Below, in pieces: positions 60,209-64,000 of a stretch of DNA of 64,000 bases. Each line of letters begins with the position of its first letter. Position 1 is the stretch's first letter. A program made the position numbers and the translations under genes. The DNA comes from Camillea tinctor (Eukaryota > Ascomycota > Sordariomycetes > Xylariales > Xylariaceae): assembly GCA_022578605.1 (NCBI GenBank), contig MU394085.1:310001-374000 (forward strand), given 5' to 3'. The notes under the pieces are model-generated. The model was not told the origin of the DNA and made no database searches. It was given only the letters and a program-made list of their open reading frames with translations.

Positions 60209-61936
60209 TTAATGAAACTTGGTCGATTCCACACTCGCATGACCATACGGGACACTAGGTGTCTTCCAATGGGGTGTAGACTCCTCATCGCTAAGCTTGA
60301 CCACAGGTTTCAAGAGGCTCAGCCTCCCGCCGAAAGCACTATCATCGAACGACTGAAACCAGCCGCCGTCCTCCTCGAGATACGTGCCCAGCACGCGCTT
60401 CCAACCGCGCCACACCGTCTCAAGCAGATCCAGCACGTGGTGCGCGCCGCGCATCTCCGCCCACTGGAAGCGCTCCGCGCACTCCCTCACCGTCTCGCGC
60501 GGGTAGAGCCCGATCTCCGGGCGCAGAGCATACGTATCGACCGCCGTGAGCGCCGCGTGCACGTAGTAGCTGCCGCCCCTCGTGGCGCGATCGCGCAGCG
60601 CCATGAGCGCGCCGAGCGCGCCCACCACGCCCGTCGTCATGTCGCTGATGGGCAGGGACGGGAGCACGGCCTCGCCGTGCGGCAGATCGAGCGCGCGGCC
60701 CGTGACGTAGGCGGACCCGGCCGCGGCGTCGGCGACCTGCTGCCAGCCCGGGCGCTCGGCGTAGTACCCGTCGGGGCCGTAGCAGTTCTCCGAGACGTAG
60801 ACGATGCCGCGGCCGCGCTCGCCGGCGACGCGCAGCAGGTCGGCGAGGCCCAGCCCGTGCTTGGGCATCTTGTTCAGCCGGAACCCTTGGACGAAGACGT
60901 CGGCTTCGGCGACGAGGGAGCGCAGGATGGCTGCGTCTTGCGGCTTGCGCAGGTCGATGGGGATCGTGCGCTTGCCCGCGTTGAGCGTTAGTTGCAGGAG
61001 GTTGAGGTCCGTTAGGTGCGGCGCCCCGATCCGGATGATGTCCGCGCCGTAGCTGGCGAGTGTCATGCCGATCTGGGGTCCTGCGATCACGCGGGTTATC
61101 TCGACGACTTTGATGCCGGCTAGGGGGCGCTTGTCGTCGGGGTTGAATGGCGGGAACGCGATGGGGGGTGTGGGGATCGCATGCTTCTGCTCCTTGACAT
61201 TGACGAAGGGGTGTGAGGCAAGGGACTTCCCCATCTGACTCTGGTTCCATTGCTCAGGGGTGAAGCAAATGCTTCCACACAGCCCCTTTAAGAGGTTGGT
61301 CATTTCCATGTATTCGGGAGTGAGCTTGCGGGTATGCTCGGCGATGTGCTCGGCAGCCTCGTCAATTGAAGTGATCGGTTCATTGGGGTCAATTCCAATA
61401 GTTTCGAGTGTCTCGATCGCGTTCATTGATCCGTGGACAGAGTACCAAACGTCCGGAGTGGCAGTGGGATAGATACCCGTAGCACGATATTTCAGGGGTG
61501 AATCAACCCAGCCCTTCTGCCAGTCCGGTACACGGGATGTCAACTCTTTCTGTTCAATCAGAGTCAAGATGTCTTTTCCTTCGACGTAGCCAACAGCGAC
61601 ACACCCAAGCCAGAAGCCAGTGTGGGTTGTGTTCACTGTTATTTCGCGGTTCTCATCGGTAATACCCCGAATTTCAAGGATCTCGTCTGCGACTACACCG
61701 GCCATGGCGTGGAGGGCTGCCGCCACGGAGATAGCCTTGATAGGCCCAGGGATCACAGGGAACTCCTCTCCTGTGAACTTAACTTTTGAAAGTCGCTTCT
61801 CGTCATTTGTGAACCCAGGGGTTTCTGAAGCCAGGAGCCGGAAGATACGTTCAGTATCCTCTGGCACAGGCACGAATGTCCTATCCGTATATGTCCCAGG
61901 GCCGTAAATGCCAGAAATACGCGATTCTTGTGACAT
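60209..61936 (-). CDS. CaiB/BaiF family (class III) CoA-transferase
   Basis: A single-exon protein of 575 aa, longer than the bacterial single-domain enzymes (about 400). The C-terminal part from about residue 268 is the full domain: RPLAGIKVVEITRVIAGPQI, MTLASYGADIIRI, LNAGKRTIPIDLR, ADVFVQGFR, YVSENCYGPDG, then LPISDMTTGVVGALGALMAL. Asp432 of SDMTTG is the likely catalytic aspartate that forms the acyl anhydride. Residues about 60-240 look like a first, partial CaiB domain (IKAISVAAALHAMAGVVADE, TGFWLGCVAVGYVEG), as in fungal two-domain members. It would move CoA between carboxylic acids in catabolism; the acid is unknown. There is no targeting signal. The 3' half is far more GC-rich than the 5' half. 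Confidence 0.9.
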   Translation of the reverse strand: MSQESRISGIYGPGTYTDRTFVPVPEDTERIFRLLASETPGFTNDEKRLSKVKFTGEEFPVIPGPIKAISVAAALHAMAGVVADEILEIRGITDENREITVNTTHTGFWLGCVAVGYVEGKDILTLIEQKELTSRVPDWQKGWVDSPLKYRATGIYPTATPDVWYSVHGSMNAIETLETIGIDPNEPITSIDEAAEHIAEHTRKLTPEYMEMTNLLKGLCGSICFTPEQWNQSQMGKSLASHPFVNVKEQKHAIPTPPIAFPPFNPDDKRPLAGIKVVEITRVIAGPQIGMTLASYGADIIRIGAPHLTDLNLLQLTLNAGKRTIPIDLRKPQDAAILRSLVAEADVFVQGFRLNKMPKHGLGLADLLRVAGERGRGIVYVSENCYGPDGYYAERPGWQQVADAAAGSAYVTGRALDLPHGEAVLPSLPISDMTTGVVGALGALMALRDRATRGGSYYVHAALTAVDTYALRPEIGLYPRETVRECAERFQWAEMRGAHHVLDLLETVWRGWKRVLGTYLEEDGGWFQSFDDSAFGGRLSLLKPVVKLSDEESTPHWKTPSVPYGHASVESTKFH

Positions 61937-63674
61937 TATGGGATATGTCTTGTAATGTTTGAAATTGGATAGAAGAGTGAAAGAGATGAATTGATATTAG
62001 ATTGCTTTAATCAGCGTACCTCTAGAATAAGATAATAATGAAGCATATAGGTATTGCCCTCGACAGAATTCATGCTCAGACTGCCCAATTTATATATTTG
62101 ACAAGGAATAGAACCTTGAGCCTCATTTGTGGACCCGGGACCAAGCCGCCTCCTACCTCGGCAGTATGTGGGAACCCACTGATAAAAAAAAATCTACCAC
62201 ACCCCGGACCGGCCGGTGTTGGCCGGAGGTCAGCAAGGTCATGGTTTATTTTCATTGCCTAGCACAGCGAACCTTTGCCACTCTGGGGACAACGGCAGCG
62301 AACCTATCAACGTTTCAAGCCATGACATATAGCGTAGTATCCCATATAGAAAGATCCGGTTTATAAATGTAGATCGGGGCCGAAATCATAGGTATTGATA
62401 TATGATAGGTCCAAGTAGAAGATATTTCATGGCTAATAGTCATCACATACATATCAAACCCACCATACGTATCCCTGATGATCTTGCTCCTATGTACCCC
62501 TTAACTAAGTAGATGTATAGGCACATTTCACAAAGTTATATCGCATTATAGACATAAACACCGACTCCTTACCATTAAATAAATAACAATGATTTCTATC
62601 TTATGTACCTATATCGAAGCTTTGTTACCAAATGGTGTTTTACGACCTCCTTCATTGTAAAGTTAATGTATGTTGCTTACACAGCATAGTTGGAGTATGA
62701 TGAAGGTAATATATCTTGGTTCATCTCGTGCCTACCTAGATACATAATGAGTAACGATAGTATTCCGATCATGATTCCAAAACTGTGGATTTAGGTAATC
62801 AAATAGATCATAGAACCCTTTATTCGTGGTGGCATATAGCAGAGGACACTCGGAATGTAACTCTAATATCGTTGACTACATATCAAACTTGCATTTCCAT
62901 GGAGCTCGGAGAGAGTGACTAGATGGTGTCAACCTGCTAACATAGATACAGAGTGAATGAGGGGTTCATCTCCCATTGAAAGCACTACAGAGAAATTTAC
63001 ATGATAATAAGAATATTCTTGTAACATTTTGTCCCTCTAAGACCTGTTTGAAAAAGTCAACAAATAGTTCCATATCTCGACGAACCAATAAAATTATGCC
63101 AGTCAGGTCTGTTTCGGTAAAACTACTGAATGCTACCGTCGATCCCGATTCCACTCCGGATTACGCAGCGCGCCGATGCTTCGTAAGCCGGGCGGGCTAT
63201 TATTCCCACGGCAATATGCTCCTTCGCTCTCGCGTCTTTCGGGTCCGAAGGAAAGGGGATGAGCTAAACTTGGAAAGGAGAATTCTGCTCCTAGTCTCCG
63301 AATTTGGGTTACATGCCATGCGGGATGATTAAGACCAGCCCGTAATCGTGATCCCGTTTCATCGCTACGCTGTCTGGTAGGTATGCTAGAGCTTGATGAA
63401 GGGTGGGTATATTCGATTGGAGACAGTAAAAAAAAGAAAAGCATCGTTATTGCGTTACATCAAATCTATATCTCAAAAAAAAAAAAAACATCATCCATCT
63501 GCTTATTCAGAGGCTGTTTACTTCCTAACCTCTTACCCCTTACCCCTTTCTTACTTGACTACTTGACTACTTGCCAATGCTCCATATATTGTAGAACATC
63601 GTTCGGCCATTACCGACACAAGATAGAAAAAAAAGAAAATGATAGTCAATAAACTAAAATAAAATAAAGAATTC
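61937..63674. other. AT-rich intergenic region
   Basis: Upstream of the CoA-transferase and downstream of the oxidase running off the window. Contains poly(A) near 63476-63489 and tandem TTACCCC and TTGACTAC repeats near 63530-63575. No gene is supported. Confidence 0.6.
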
Positions 63675-63921
63675 TCATAGCAAGTCCCTCAGCTCCGTCC
63701 TCGGCCAGACCTTATTCCTAGCCGTGTCGATGATCTCGCGGTCCCAAGCCCACCTAGCAGCCAGGTCGGGCGCTAGCGCGCCCTCAAGCATCTGCGCGAC
63801 GTAATCCCCGATGATGGGCATGAACTTCCACCCGTGGAACGAGCCACAGGTCGCGATGTACAGTCCCGCGGCAGCCGGGTGCGGCGAGATGATGAAGTCC
63901 TGGCTCGGCGTGACCGCGTCC
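63675..63921 (-). CDS. FAD-dependent oxidoreductase (DAO family), last exon only
   Basis: The final exon of a gene continuing past 64000. It opens after AAACAG at 63922 and reads DAVTPSQDFIISPHP, then GLYIATCGSFHGWKFMPIIG, DYVAQMLEG and LAPDLAARWAWDR, ending in TGA at 63675. CGSFHGWKFMPIIG is the C-terminal FAD-binding segment of the sarcosine oxidase / fructosyl-amine oxidase / saccharopine oxidase-like group, where the Cys of the TCGSFHG pattern often carries covalent FAD. It would oxidise a secondary amine or amino acid and make hydrogen peroxide. The intron before it has a GCTGAC branch point. Its donor is ambiguous or outside the window. Confidence 0.8.
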
Positions 63922-64000
63922 CTGTTTTGTTTTTTGTCAGCTTGTATTAACTCGCCCTTCCCCCTTTTTAATGATAGGTTTCTTCTACGTGGCCACGGGG

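Noticed and set aside
60212..60991. 259-aa plus-strand frame antisense to the CoA-transferase
   Set aside because: Mirror of the GC-rich 3' half of the real gene, without any domain.

Overview
The window looks like nuclear DNA from a filamentous ascomycete (Pezizomycotina, probably Sordariomycetes; the class is inferred). Genes are interrupted by short introns of about 50-90 bases with GTAAGT/GTACGT/GTGAGT donors and CTAAC-like branch points. There is an AreA/NIT2 nitrogen GATA factor and typical fungal families: DUF3176, SAT4/PTH11-type rhodopsin-like, SRPK-like kinase, CYP505-like P450 and cellobiose-dehydrogenase-type GMC. No bacterial operons, CRISPR arrays or phage signs are present. Multi-exon models were joined by hand from splice signals and reading phase; they agree internally but have no transcript support.

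Left part (1-18.5 kb): areA (6213-9756, three exons, about 1059 aa) sits alone between roughly 6 kb of gene-free DNA upstream and 6 kb downstream, rich in CT tracts and simple repeats. An AT-rich stretch (about 14.9-18.2 kb) follows. It holds a small three-exon gene for a 103-aa acidic protein (15759-16201, minus) and an unusual interleaved pair of diverged inverted repeats (16513-16807).

Middle part (18.5-42.3 kb): secreted CREG-like protein; DUF3176 membrane protein; epoxide-hydrolase-like enzyme; six-exon 414-aa seven-helix membrane protein; SRPK-like kinase with HGD and DLG motifs; a possible degraded helical-protein gene; intron-containing tRNA-Lys(UUU); a possible 73-aa membrane protein; secreted/type I membrane protein with a 12-codon last exon; TetA/MFSD10-like transporter; signal-peptide plus seven-helix protein; small one-helix protein; and a TrzA/AtzA-like amidohydrolase.

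Right part (42.3-64 kb): CYP505-like P450 haem protein without a reductase, type B carboxylesterase, a doubtful small secreted ORF, SAT4-type receptor-like protein, Pex16, a secreted CDH-type dehydrogenase, a CaiB/BaiF CoA-transferase, and the last exon of an FAD amine/amino-acid oxidase running off the end.

Taken together this is a nitrogen regulator followed by an accessory region dense in catabolic enzymes, transport and membrane sensing. There is no polyketide, peptide or terpene synthase, so I do not call a classical biosynthetic cluster. The points most worth a second look are the unrecognised membrane proteins, the P450 without an acid-alcohol pair, the hidden small genes and the interleaved inverted repeats.
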